From: Eretmocerus hayati
Taxonomy: Eukaryota > Arthropoda > Insecta > Hymenoptera > Aphelinidae
Direction: 5' to 3'
DNA: 64,000 nt
Assembly: GCA_029851415.1 (NCBI GenBank)
Contig: CM056742.1
Span: 152,897,121 to 152,961,120, forward strand
The position numbers and the translations under genes are program-made. Within the stretch, counting starts at the first letter, position 1, and each line of letters opens with the position of its first letter. This document shows positions 35,824-46,486 of this stretch, in pieces. Under the pieces are notes generated by a model, which saw only the letters and a program-made list of their open reading frames with translations, was not told the DNA's origin and made no database searches.

Positions 35824-37223
35824 TATGTGTACTGTACAAAATGAGTATACATATTTACCTCATCTATGTATCGATATCCTGTAGATTTCAAGCGTTCCAA
35901 AATATTGGATAATCAACGAAATGTATGGAATAATTTTCGAAAGAAGTGTCTTTGATAACCATCTTTCATTGTTCTTGTTTGAAAGTTACAAATACAGACT
36001 GCATGTGAGTAGGAAATACTGATGATATATCAGTAATCTTCCTGTCAACGGAAAGTTAGTTTGGTCCCAAAGAAAAGATGAAGCAAATAGAGATCCAAAG
36101 AGGCCAGAATCATATCATCACAATTCCACATTCAATTTGATAGCTTGCAAGTTAGACATCGTATAGAGAGCGGTAAACACATTGACTCGATGAGCTGCAA
36201 TTATATCAGCTCTATATGCATAACTCAAGTGTATGACTATTTTCTTGCTGACCACCTACTTTTTTTGTTAACCAGGTCAAAAAGAAGCATACACACCAAC
36301 ACGGGTTCCATCGTGCATATATTCCTATAACTGTCAACACCATCAGTAGAGTAGAATATAGTACATAGCTCTTGACATATCACACCCGCATGGACAAACC
36401 TCGAGGCGAACTATATCTACAGAATGACTCCAATACACGCAAATAAGTATATCTACAGACATGATGCGAGAGCTCTGCCATATTTATCCGTGACCATTGC
36501 GAATAAAAAATATTGCAATTCACCGTTACCTTGCCCCTGAGTAATGTTTGCATCTTATTTAAATGACAGCCCATATAGTTCTTTAATATTTACAATGTTA
36601 ATTTCGTATGTTTCTATGGTACATACCCACTCAAAATTATCGACACTCAATTAAGAGTAGATATAACGGCAAGAACCTCGCTCCATCTTCTAGACTTTTT
36701 TCATTTCCAAAAAAAAGTCATGGATCATTATGCCTCGATAGCATTTACATACTTAACTCCATCAATCTCGTTGTGTAGAGAATTGTACCGTATAATTATG
36801 CGTGAAAGTGTATTTTTTGTCATTCTGCATGATGATTATGTATGTACTATCCTATTGAGAAACTCATCACGATATGAATGTGGTACCCTACATGGGTTCA
36901 TGGAAAGTATTACATCGGGTTTTTATACTATTAGATGAATCTTGTTCACGAGAGGGATCAATGTAATGTTAGATTTGACGAACATTGATAGCAACGTGAT
37001 GATTTTCCATTTGGTCAGATTTGGCTAGCACATAATTCCAACATTGTTTAAGATTTTCATCCAGCTTCCATGTATGAATATAAATTTTGAACAAATATAA
37101 GATTTTTTGGCATAGTGCGACTGAACGGAACAACCACTCGAAAAGCAAAACCAAACTTCCCACCCTCGAATCGAAAAATACTATTTCGATCGACTGAGCG
37201 TAAAGTAAACGAAAACTACCGAA
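35824..37223. other. No gene recognised; direct repeat near the end
   Basis: AT-rich. At about 37,178-37,204 a stretch ACTATTTCGATCGACTGAGC duplicates, in direct orientation and with small changes, part of the perfect palindrome that follows. Confidence 0.45.
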
Positions 37224-37308
37224 AATTACTCATATACTATTTTTCGATCGACTGTGCGTAAAGCAGTGCTTTACGCACAGTCGATCGAAAAATAGTATAT
37301 GAGTAATT
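37224..37308. repeat. Perfect 85-nt palindrome (42-nt arms, 1-nt centre)
   Basis: 37,224-37,265 and 37,267-37,308 are exact reverse complements around a single G at 37,266. The outermost nine bases of the right arm are the terminus of the P2 element (TGAGTAATT), so the left arm carries an inverted copy of that terminus plus its flank TATACTATTTTTCGATCGAC. Confidence 0.95.
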
Positions 37309-39105
37309 CCACGCGAAACGGACCTGCGGAAATGGTCATGTCTCAAATTGTTTTCTTGGCTTTTCTATTCGATTCTATGGTACAAAACACAAATTTTTCA
37401 CCACCCATGGGACCCCATAAAAATTTTCTAGGTATGTGGGGTACATATTGATCTATCTTTTTCAATCATCCCCAACAACGAAAATGGGTCTTTTTTTCAA
37501 TAAATTCCATATTCCTCGATTTCATTCAAAAATACGGAAATGCGGTTTGCGGCATTCGAAAGGTCTTAGAAATTCCTATCGTTATCAGTCTTGTAGAATT
37601 GATTTTGAGGTTATGAGCGGCTTCAGTGGGCATCAAGAGAATGAAAAATACAAAAGATATTAATTTCTCAAAAAGCCATTTTTTTTATTCCTTGAGAATT
37701 CGATATTTGATGTAAAATTTTGTGTTCTTTCAGAAAATAATGATCTCGAACATTTTTTTTGCGTCCTAAGGCCTGTTTTTGCTACTTTCTGCAAATCTAT
37801 TGTCTATGAGATTGAAAATCGTCTGTTTTCTGCGCATGCGCAGGAATTTGGATTCTGAGAATCATTTTTATTGAAAAGCCAAGAAAATTTCCTTCAAATT
37901 GACCACATGGCAGAGTCAATTCCATGCATTTGGACCAGAGCTATAACGTTCAGAAGACCACTGAATCTCAAGAGGTGGATCGAAGGTACCGAGGGGAGTG
38001 AGAGAAAATCCGCGCAAAATGGCGAACGCCTACGAACTGAGGGTTCATCTACCCTACGTTGAAGTTCCGGTCCCAGTTGATGAAACTGACTTCGCCAAGT
38101 GGTCATTCTGAAGGGAATTTCCTCGGTTTTTCAATGAAATGGATTTCAAGAATCCAAATTTGTGCGCATGTAAAAGAAACAGACGATTTTCGATCGCCTA
38201 GACAATACATTTGCAGAAAATAACAAAAATAGGCCTTAGGACGCAAAAAAAATGTTTGGAACTACTTTTTTCTGAAAGAACACAAAATTTCACATCAATT
38301 ATCAGATTTTCAAGGAATAAAAATTATGGCTTGTTGAGAAATTAATGTTTTTGTATATTTCATTCTCTTGCCCGCTACTGAAGCCGCTTGTAACCTCGAA
38401 ATCAATTTCACAACACTGATATCGATAGGTCTCTTCAAGACCTTTCGAATGCCGCAAACCGTTCTTCCGTATCTTGAACGAAATCGAGGAATATGGATTT
38501 TATTCAAAAAAATACCCAAATTTCGTTGTTGGAGACGATTGAAAAGGATAAATCAATATGTGCCCCTCATACCTGGGTCGGGTTTCAGCGTTTACGAATT
38601 TACGAATTTACGGATTTACGAATTTACGAATTTACAAATTCAGCGAGGCGCATGCCCAGTGGTGGCCCAGTGCGTTGCAACCAACAAGCTTCATTCACTC
38701 GATTGGGCCCGTCGAATCGGACCGCTGATTTGTAAACGAATTCAGACAAATTGATTTGGTCCAATATTTCCCAGTTTGGAATGTTGAAGTGAAAGAAAAA
38801 TTAGTCCAAAATTTGTCTGAATTTTTATACAAATCAGCGGCCCGATCCGCTGGGCCCAATCGTGTGAATGATGCTTGCCGACTGCAACGCACTGGGCATG
38901 CGCTTTGCTAAATCTGTAAATTCATAAATCTGTAAATCTGTAAATTCGTAAATTCGTAAACGCTGAAACCCGACCCTGGAAAATTTTTATGGGGTCCCAT
39001 GGATGGTGAAAAGTTTCTGGTTTGTGCCATAGAATCCAATAAAAATATCAACAAATGGATCTGAGACATGCCCCTTTTTCGTAGGTCTGTTTCGCGCGGA
39101 ACTCA
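37300..39105. mobile_element. Long-hairpin element P2, interrupted by a nested MITE
   Basis: Same family as P1: TA-flanked, with TGAGTAATTCCACGCGAAAC at the left end and GTTTCGCGCGGAACTCA at the right. The left arm runs from 37,300 to about 37,970 and the right arm from about 38,050 to 39,105. The right arm is broken at 38,577-38,974 by another element. The arms are more diverged from each other than in P1, suggesting an older copy. No coding capacity; the repeated short frames are arm sequence. Confidence 0.88.
38577..38974. mobile_element. 398-bp palindromic element nested in P2, 5-bp TSD
   Basis: Terminal inverted repeat GTCGGGTTTCAGCGTTTACG, with inverted similarity extending about 190 bp. 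Subterminal 8-bp GAATTTAC repeats lie at both ends, and GCATGCCCAGT, ATTGGGCCC and CCGCTGATTTGTA occur in both arms. CCTGG flanks both sides (38,572-38,576 and 38,975-38,979). The opposite arm of P2 reads CATACCTAGAAAATTTT where this copy would read CATACCTGGAAAATTTT without the insert. That supports CCTGG as the duplicated target. Superfamily unknown. Confidence 0.88.
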
Positions 39106-40400
39106 TATGCACCTCGCTCGCAGGACCGTTTTGGGGCACTGGCACTGGAAATCTTCTCCCCTCGTTTGCACTCGGAGAAAATTGATTCCCATGCTCCAAA
39201 ACAACCTAAACTCACATCGTCGCATAATGTACAATTTGTTCCTAGGCTCCTTCTTGAATCCAAATCAAACCATTTGTGGTGTCTTGATGATCGTAATTTG
39301 ATCCTTGAACCTCCCAGAATTAGAATACAATCTCAAGATTTCGAGCAATATAGCTCGGGGACAAAAGAACTTCCCCAGGCTTGTTCAGAATCTATGTCCA
39401 GTGAGTTTACACTTTTGGTAGGAAGAAAATTGTTCAATTCTTGGCCATTTTTTAGTGAGCTTTAGATATCGACAACAGAGATTCTGATTTAGGCATATAA
39501 TCGTAATTTATTCAAGATCCATTGGCAAAAGGCGTCACTCGGACTCTTGGAAATATTTTCACGTGTTTTCAATATAGCATAGTGTATACAACTTTTGAAA
39601 CAGTAAGATGGGCTTCAGTTTGTTTAGGACACACGGGGGCGATTTGTTACAGTATGACTAAATGGTCTCATTACAAACACTCCACAACGACTTGCACGTG
39701 ACCTAAAAGGTTACCCGGTACTTCATTGCGCGCATCAGATTCTACGTGGGCGAATTCTCATGAAATTCATCCAGTTTTCAATCGTTACATTTTGGATTTC
39801 TCCTGACCCATATATCCATCAGTATACCTCTGACACTTTAAAAAAATGCAAGTCAGCTTCTGATTTTGCATTACAACAACACAGCTCACAGAATTCCAAA
39901 TGATCTGTGTTGGTATTGAATAAATTATATACTTGAATTTCCGAAAAAAAAAGGAAACTGAAAGATATGATTTACGACAAATCAGAATTTTGTATGAAAG
40001 CTCATTTCTCTGTACAGAATATATCTCAATGAAAAATGAATCACGTGACAAGATTATGTGTAATACCCATATATGTGTCCAGATAATTTATATTTAGTAA
40101 CTCGTGCGTGGAACCCTTTGATATCAGGAAATCGATATAAAATTGCGTAATTGTATGATAAATTTACATATACATGTATATCTAGGATACTAGATTGCAC
40201 AAATTTTCCAATATCAATAAGCGCTATGACACCAATGAGATTATTATTATTCATGAGGTGACAAACGAATAATCTAGCACAAAAATGTAAGCTTTCTCAC
40301 CTTTCAATATATTCCATTACCCGCATGCAGCCAGACCAACCTCAGCCTTTTATATATTCTATTGCATTATCGATTTGAGATCAGACCCACGTCGAATGCG
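39106..40400. other. No gene recognised
   Basis: AT-rich. The 99-codon frame at 39,166-39,465 has no domain. Confidence 0.45.
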
Positions 40401-40978
40401 TATACAACCTGTACCATAAGTAGTGCACATACCAATACCGGGTTGTTGGCTGAATTTTGTATATTCAGGAGGTGTTGTCGGATTTTTTTGTAATTTTTAC
40501 CTATTTTTGTAACTTTTGATCAAAAATGTCATTCTAAACATTACATCGGTAATGTTTGGAATAACTTCACATGTGTAATGATTTTCTGCTAACCATGACA
40601 CTATTTGTTGTGTAATGATCATAGCAGAAAGCTTTGCTATGAAGGTTAGGAAGTGAGTGCTGTGCTGCGTTGGTTCATATTTTAGTATCCGATGATTTAT
40701 CTAGAGAAATCATTTTCTTTTGTAGTGTGGTGTTTGGAAATTCTCTATTGTGCGCGGATTTTTCACTCGCGCGCGCGAGGATCATGTGCTCGCGTGCGCG
40801 AAATTCGCATAAACTTCTGTTTTGTTTTCGCATACGGTAACGTTTGGATTTCCACGCGCGTGAGGATCGTATTTGTTTGATGTGGGAATCGTGCGCGCCG
40901 GCCGAGGTCAAGCCTGGCCGAGGTATTCGGTGCACGTGCGCAGCTTAGAGTTCATGCGGCGACGACGACGCGGCCTGC

Positions 40979-41438
40979 AATCCACCTGCAGTTTGGTCTG
41001 GGTGCTGTTGCCTGTTGCTGTCAGCAGTTGTCGAGTTCTTGAAGATGTCATTCACAGTCCTGGAAAGTGGCATCCGCGGCGAGCTAGATCTGCTCAGTTG
41101 TGAAGCTCACAACTCCTCCGAGCACGAACTAGCGCCAGGTCATCGCACGCACTCTAACTCTCGCATGCTGACGGTTTCATCGACGGCTACCCGTGAGGCG
41201 ACAGTGTGCCCAGGCTTGAGTGCGCGTTGTTGTAGGGCCGTTTCGTCGTGATCGCATACGTGCCATAAGTCTGTTGAGTGCCCAGTGAAAGTTTTAAATT
41301 GTCTGACCTACTCTTTTTTTCATGCTCAATTACTTGCATTGTTGATATTTCCAATTTGCTTCATGTTTCACCAGGCTTCTCAAAGTTATGCTTGTCCGTT
41401 GGTAGATTTATTCTGTAAATTACTTAGGTTTTGGAGGC
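40979..41438 (+). other. 460-bp block present only in the left arm
   Basis: The right arm joins GCGGCCTGC directly to GAAAAAATCATACC, while the left arm has 460 bp between the equivalent points. The block has no GT-AG ends in either direction, so it is not an intron. It is more GC-rich than the surroundings and holds most of a 78-codon frame (41,015-41,251) without a recognisable domain. Either the right arm lost it or the left arm gained it. Confidence 0.8.
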
Positions 41439-41516
41439 GAAGAAATCATACCAAATCCCTTCAAGGAGAGGTTTGAGCTAATCATCAACACTTCCTTATT
41501 TGATAGTTTTGTGTCC

Positions 41517-41560
41517 CAAAGAGCTTGCAAGCATGATTATTCATGCTTGCAAGCTCTTTG
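41517..41560. repeat. Perfect 20-bp-arm hairpin in the left arm
   Basis: CAAAGAGCTTGCAAGCATGA, a 4-nt loop TTAT, then its exact complement. The same hairpin with loop ATAA is in the right arm. Confidence 0.95.
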
Positions 41561-42336
41561 CAACAAGATCAAGTACCGTGTCCATTATGTCCAAGTCATA
41601 GTAATAGCACTACAGCTGGTATAACTACATACTTTCAAGTAGACTGAAATGAAGATGATGCAAATCTTGTTGATGTAGAGATACTCCAATAGGGCCCAAA
41701 GCAAGTACAAAGGTGAAGATGACTCGCTTGCGCGAGCTTTTCCAGCGCTCAATCGAGCCGAAATTGGCATATGCCACGGCTAAGATTCCGCGCACGCGAG
41801 AGTCTCTATCCGGCGGGTCTCTGATTCGCACAAGGGGTACCTTGAGACATTCCCACCGTCCAACCATGACTCTTCTCGTAGTTCTCCACTAAACACAAAC
41901 TGAATTTCCCAAATTTACTCAATGTAGAAACTGAGGCATCATGCATTAATTATTAAAAACTTTCAAATATTGGGACTGCAAGTGGTCTCGTATACGTCAG
42001 GAATCAACTGTACCCGTTGCAAATAGTTTTGAAAAAGGGAGCCAGCTCCAACCAAAACTAAGTCGGTTTCTTCTCTGCAGAATTCGCTGTTATTCATTTC
42101 TATACAATGATTATCATGAGAGCAGCCAAGTCGATTGATGAAACGGACTCAAAGTTGTGGGACACTGTCTGTCACGTGACCCCCACCACGTTTCGAGGCG
42201 GGCAAATACGGAGCCGCCTAAATAACCAGTATCCTATAACTTGGAGTCTGGCTCAGCGGGTGACCTAAGTGCTTTCGTGATAATCATTTTTTAAGAATAA
42301 ATTACAGCGAATTTCGCAGGAAAAAAGATGACACAG

Positions 42337-43254
42337 AATCGTGTGAATGAAAGAGACAAGATGTCGATTAGCCTGTAGTTTGATCAAAATCCGCGAATTT
42401 CTTCCGTCTGCTTTGGATCTTGGCGAGCGGCGACTACAGCTCGAGCTTCGAGTCATCTTCTCGGGAATTTCGGTCATTGGATATCGAACGGCATTGACTT
42501 TTCGACATCCCCGTCAGCAAAATCGTGTGAATGAAAGAGACAGACGGTTCATAAGTGTGTAGTTTGATTGAAGTCCGCAAATTTCTCACATCTGCTCTGA
42601 ATCTTAGCGAGCGTCGACTACGGCTCGAGCGTCGGGTCCTCGTCTCGCGAATTTCGGTCATTAGATATCGATCGGCATTGACTTTTCGACATCCCCGTCA
42701 ACAAAATCGTGTGAATGGAAGAGACAAGTAGTTAAATAGTCTGTATGTTCATCAAAATCCACAATTTCTTACGTCTGCTTTGAATCTTAGCGAGCGTCAA
42801 CTACAGCTCGAGCATCGAGTCATCTTCTCGCGAATCTCAGTCATTGGATATCGATCGGCATCGACTTTTCGACATCACTGTAAACAAAATCGTGTGAATG
42901 GAAGAGACAAGTGGTGAAATAGTCTGTATGTTTATCAAAATCCACAATTTCTTACGTCTGCTTTGAATCTTAGCGAGCGTTGACTACAGCTCGAGCATCG
43001 AGTCATCTTCTCGCGAATTTCGGTCATTGGATATCGATCGGCATTGACTTTTCGACATCCCCGTCAACGAAATCGTGTGAATGAAAGAGACAGAAGGTTC
43101 ATTAGTGTGTAGTTTGATTGAAATCCCCAAATTTCTCACATCTGCTCTGAATCTTAGCGAGCGTCGACTACGGCTCGAGCGTCGAGTCATCTCCTCGCGA
43201 ATTTCGGTCATTGAATATCGATCGGCATTGACTTTTCGACATCACCGTCGAGAA
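42337..43254 (+). repeat. Five tandem 184-bp units
   Basis: Units start with AATCGTGTGAATG at 42,337, 42,521, 42,705, 42,888 and 43,071 (period 183-184). Each contains CTTAGCGAGCGT, GACTA-GGCTCGAG, CTCGCGAATTTCGGTCATT, GATATCGATCGGCATTGAC and TTTTCGACATC. Units 3 and 4 share changes (GAATGGAAGAGACAAGTGGT) and so do units 2 and 5, suggesting duplication in blocks. The short frames here are repeat artefacts. Confidence 0.93.
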
Positions 43255-43527
43255 AATAAGACTCCATCGACTTGGGGAAATAATTCGCTCGTGCACGCGA
43301 GTCAGCTCCACATTCGCGTACGCGAGTCTCGGCTCGCTCCCGCACGCGAAGTATCTCCACGTTTACGTACGCGAATCGACTGAGGTGTCGATCGCATCAC
43401 ATGGGCTTCCATGCACGAGTGAGATTCATATTCGCGTACGCGAGACCTTAGAGGAGAAGATGCCGATCGCGCACAAGATGATATCCAAACGTAGCATACG
43501 CGAGTTCCAAATTACTTGGGAATTCGA
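43255..43527 (+). repeat. Degenerate edge of the 49-bp array
   Basis: Irregular versions of the CGCGTACGCGA and CGCNCACGCGA words with insertions between them (for example ATTCGCGTACGCGAG near 43,312 and 43,431). Array edges are commonly more diverged than the core. Confidence 0.75.
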
Positions 43528-44089
43528 GTCGCTCGCGCACGCGAATCAGCTTTACATTCGCGTACGCGAATCTCGGCTTGCTCGCGCACGCGAATCAGCT
43601 TAACATTCGCGTGCGCGAATCTCGGCTTGCTCGCGCACGCGAATCAGTGTCACCCTTGCGTACGCTAATCTCGGCTTGCTCGCACACGCGAATCAGCTTC
43701 ACATTCGCGTACGCGAATCTTGACTTGCTCGCGCACGCGAATCAGCTTTACATTCGCGTACGCGAATCTTGGCTTGCTCGCGGACGCGAATCAGCTTCCC
43801 ATTCGCGTACGCAAATCTTGGCTTGCTCGCGCACGCGAATCAGCTTTACATTCGCGTACGCAAGTCTTGGCTTGCTCGCGCACGCGAATCAGCTCCACAT
43901 CCGCGTACGCGAAACTTGGCTTGCTCGCGCACGCGAACAGCTTTGCATTCGCGTACGCGAATCTTGGCTTGCTCGCAGACGCGAATCAGCTTCCCATTCG
44001 CGTACGCGAATCTTGGCTTGCTCGCGCACGCGAATCAGCTTCACATGCGCGTACGCGAATCTTGGCTCGCTCGCGTACGCGAATCTCGG
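43528..44089 (+). repeat. Eleven and a half 49-bp units with CGCG palindromes
   Basis: Starts at 43,528, 43,577, 43,626, 43,675, 43,724, 43,773, 43,822, 43,871, 43,920, 43,968 and 44,017, plus a half unit from 44,066. Each unit holds GCTCGCGCACGCGAATCAGC and then ATTCGCGTACGCGAATCTTG, that is, one near-palindrome and the perfect 14-bp palindrome TTCGCGTACGCGAA. Because 49 is not a multiple of 3 and the unit lacks stops, all three plus frames stay open (up to 204 codons). These are not genes. Confidence 0.95.
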
Positions 44090-44122
44090 TTTGCTCACAG
44101 TTGCTAACAGTTCTAAAAAATT

Positions 44123-45587
44123 GTGTCATCTTTTTTTCTGCGGAATTCACTGTAATTTCTTCTTGAAAAATGATTATTACAAAAGCACTTAGGTCACCCG
44201 CTGAGCCAGACTCCAAGTTATAGGATACTGGTTATTTAGGCGGCTCCGTATTTGCCCGCCTCGGAACATGGTGGGGGTCACGTGACAGCTAGTGTCATAC
44301 AACTTAGTGTCCGGTTTATCAATCGACTTGGCTGCTCTCATAATAATCATTGTTTAGAAATGAATAACAGCGAATTCTGCAGAGAAGAAGCCGACTCAGT
44401 TTTGGTTGGAGCTGGCTCCGTTTTTCAAAACTATTTGCATCGGGTACAGTTGATTTCTGACGCATACGAGACCACTTGCAGTCCCAATATTTGAAAGTTT
44501 CCAATAATTAATGCAAGATGCCTCAGTTTCTACATTGAGTAAATTTGGGAAATTCAGTTTGTGTTTAGTGGAGAACTACGAGAAGAGTCATGGTTGGATG
44601 GTGGAAAATGTCCCGAGGCACCCCTTGTGCGAATCAGAGACCCGCCGGATAGAGACTCTCGCGTGCGCGGAATCTTAGCCGTGGCATACGCCAATCTCGG
44701 CTTGATTGAGCGCTGGAAAAACTCGCGCAAGCGAGTCATCTTCACATTTGTACTTGCTTTGGAGTATCTCTGCATCAACAAGATTTGCATCATCTTCATT
44801 TCAGTCTACTTGAAAGTATGTAGTTATACCAGCTGTAGTGCTATTACCATTACTTGGACATAATGGACACGGTACTTGATCTTGTTGCAAAGAGCTTGCA
44901 AGCATGAATAATCATGCTTGCAAGCTCTTTGGGACACAAAACTATCAAATAAGGGAGTATTGATGATTAGCTCAAACCTCTCCTTGGAGGGATTTGGTAT
45001 GATTTTTTCGCAGGCCGCGTCGTCATCGCCGCATGAACTCTAAGCTGCGCACGTGCACCGAATACCTCGGCCAGGCTTGACCTCGGCCGGCGCGCACGAT
45101 CCCCACGTCAAACAAATACGATCCTCACGCGCGTGGAAATCCAAACGTTACCGTATGCGAAAACAAGACAGAAGTTTATGCGAATTTCGCGCTCGCGAGC
45201 ACATGATCCTCGCGCGCGCGAGTGAAAAATCCGCGCACAATAGAGAATTTCCAAACACCACACTACAAAAGAAAATGATTTCTCTAGATAAATCATCGGA
45301 TACTAAAATATGAACCACAGCAGCATAGCACTCACTACCTAACCTTAATAGCAAAGTTTTCTGCTATAATCATTACACAACAAATAGTGTAAGGGTTAGC
45401 AGAAAATCATTACACATGTGAAGTTGCTCCAAACATTACCGATGTAATGTTTAGAATGACATTTTTGATCCAAAGTTACAAAAATAGGTAAAAATTACAG
45501 AAAAAACCGACAACGCCTCCTGAATATACAAAATTCAGCCAACAACCCGGTATTGGTATGTACACTACTTATGGTACAGGTTGTATA
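44123..45587 (-). repeat. Right inverted arm of the foldback
   Basis: 1,465 bp, reverse complement of the left arm without the 460-bp block. It starts GTGTCATCTTTTTTTCTGCG next to the array and ends at the outer terminus. Confidence 0.92.
44888..44931. repeat. Perfect 20-bp-arm hairpin in the right arm
   Basis: Same hairpin as 41,517-41,560 with the loop in reverse complement (ATAA). It is conserved without a mismatch in the stem. Confidence 0.95.
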
Positions 45588-46486
45588 ATGTGTACAAATC
45601 GGTTGCAGTATAGTGATTTTTGTAACGCATATAAAGAACTTTGCTCATGCATATAATCTTAATCTTCAAGGTATTATGTAACTCATATACATATAATCAA
45701 AAGTCATACCTGTAGCAGTAAGTGTGACTAGATCGGGAGATGAAGATCGGTAGATTTGATAATAATGGATGTGTAGGCTTCTGGACGTCACCTCTAATAT
45801 ATAATAGGTAGACGGTGGTGACATGTACATGATTTGCATGTATGGGTGTGATAAGTTAAGATAATGAATTATATTAGTTGCGGGAAGAGAACGGACTCTC
45901 ATATTACGATATCTTGGTACGGTGGTGGTACGGGTGATGCTAAGTATGACATGGCTTCCGCGATCGGTATCACTGTATACATATATGCATATAAGTTTAA
46001 CCGATCTTGACCACCCCCTATATTCACGGTTCTCATCACGCTGGTTAGCAGAAGTGTTATGGTGTGGTTAACGGTATATTTGTCGTATCACATACGTATT
46101 CTGGACATTAATTTTGCACAAACTAAAAATTTGAAAGGTGTCACGCTCAACGAGATTGATTGTACCATACTTTTATAAAAGGACCTGTTGCACATAAGAC
46201 CAAATCTGCTCCAGAGATTTGGGAGCCCAGGTTGCAATGTGGTGCGTGTTTTGGGTCTCTTAATATGCATGTAAAATTTTTCCTCTTGAAATTCGAGCGT
46301 TTTTCAGTGGTGGGCAAAACAATGCCCCATTTTATAATACACGTGGAATATGTTTTCTTACAGTTTACTCTGTATCTCGAACAATGTACACTCTTGAGGA
46401 AGATGTACTGCACTGGACATGACGGTCAGTTCACCTTCCTTGAAAGTATATGATGTAAATGTTCGAGATTTTGCGTTCCCTCTGAT
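45588..46486. other. No gene recognised
   Basis: AT-rich. Frames up to 97 codons without domains. Confidence 0.45.

Larger units (their letters stand above)
40401..42334 (+). repeat. Left inverted arm of the foldback
   Basis: 1,934 bp, complementary to 44,123-45,587. It contains scattered CGCG-NN-CGCG words (for example ACTCGCGCGCGCGAG near 40,767, CTCGCGTGCGCGAA near 40,790, CTCGCTTGCGCGAG near 41,729). The 86-codon minus frame at 40,675-40,935 recurs unchanged in length in the right arm, but it has no domain and simply reflects arm identity. Confidence 0.92.
40401..45587. mobile_element. 5.2-kb foldback element with internal tandem arrays
   Basis: The two ends are inverted copies starting TATACAACCTGTACCATAAG (40,401) and ending CTTATGGTACAGGTTGTATA (45,587). 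TA or TATA is the likely target duplication. Order: left arm 40,401-42,334, five 184-bp repeats 42,337-43,254, degenerate repeats to 43,527, eleven 49-bp repeats 43,528-44,089, right arm 44,123-45,587. The arms agree at roughly 95% by eye, except for 460 bp present only on the left. No frame resembles a transposase, so it would need one in trans. The layout recalls foldback (FB/Galileo-type) elements, but I recognise no specific family. Confidence 0.9.

Noticed and set aside
40675..40935. 86-codon minus frame repeated at 45,053-45,313 as a conserved gene
   Set aside because: The two lie in the inverted arms of one element, so identity comes from arm homogeneity. No domain.
40979..41438. Intron inside the left foldback arm
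   Set aside because: Neither strand has GT-AG or AT-AC ends at the junctions.
43255..44089. CRISPR-like array of palindromic repeats and spacers
   Set aside because: The spacers between palindromes are themselves repeated, and the context is eukaryotic transposon DNA with no cas genes.
43578..44192. 204-codon plus-strand frame, and overlapping 148- and 112-codon frames, as a repeat protein gene
   Set aside because: A 49-bp repeat without stops keeps all three plus frames open; the peptides are the same repeat read in rotation.
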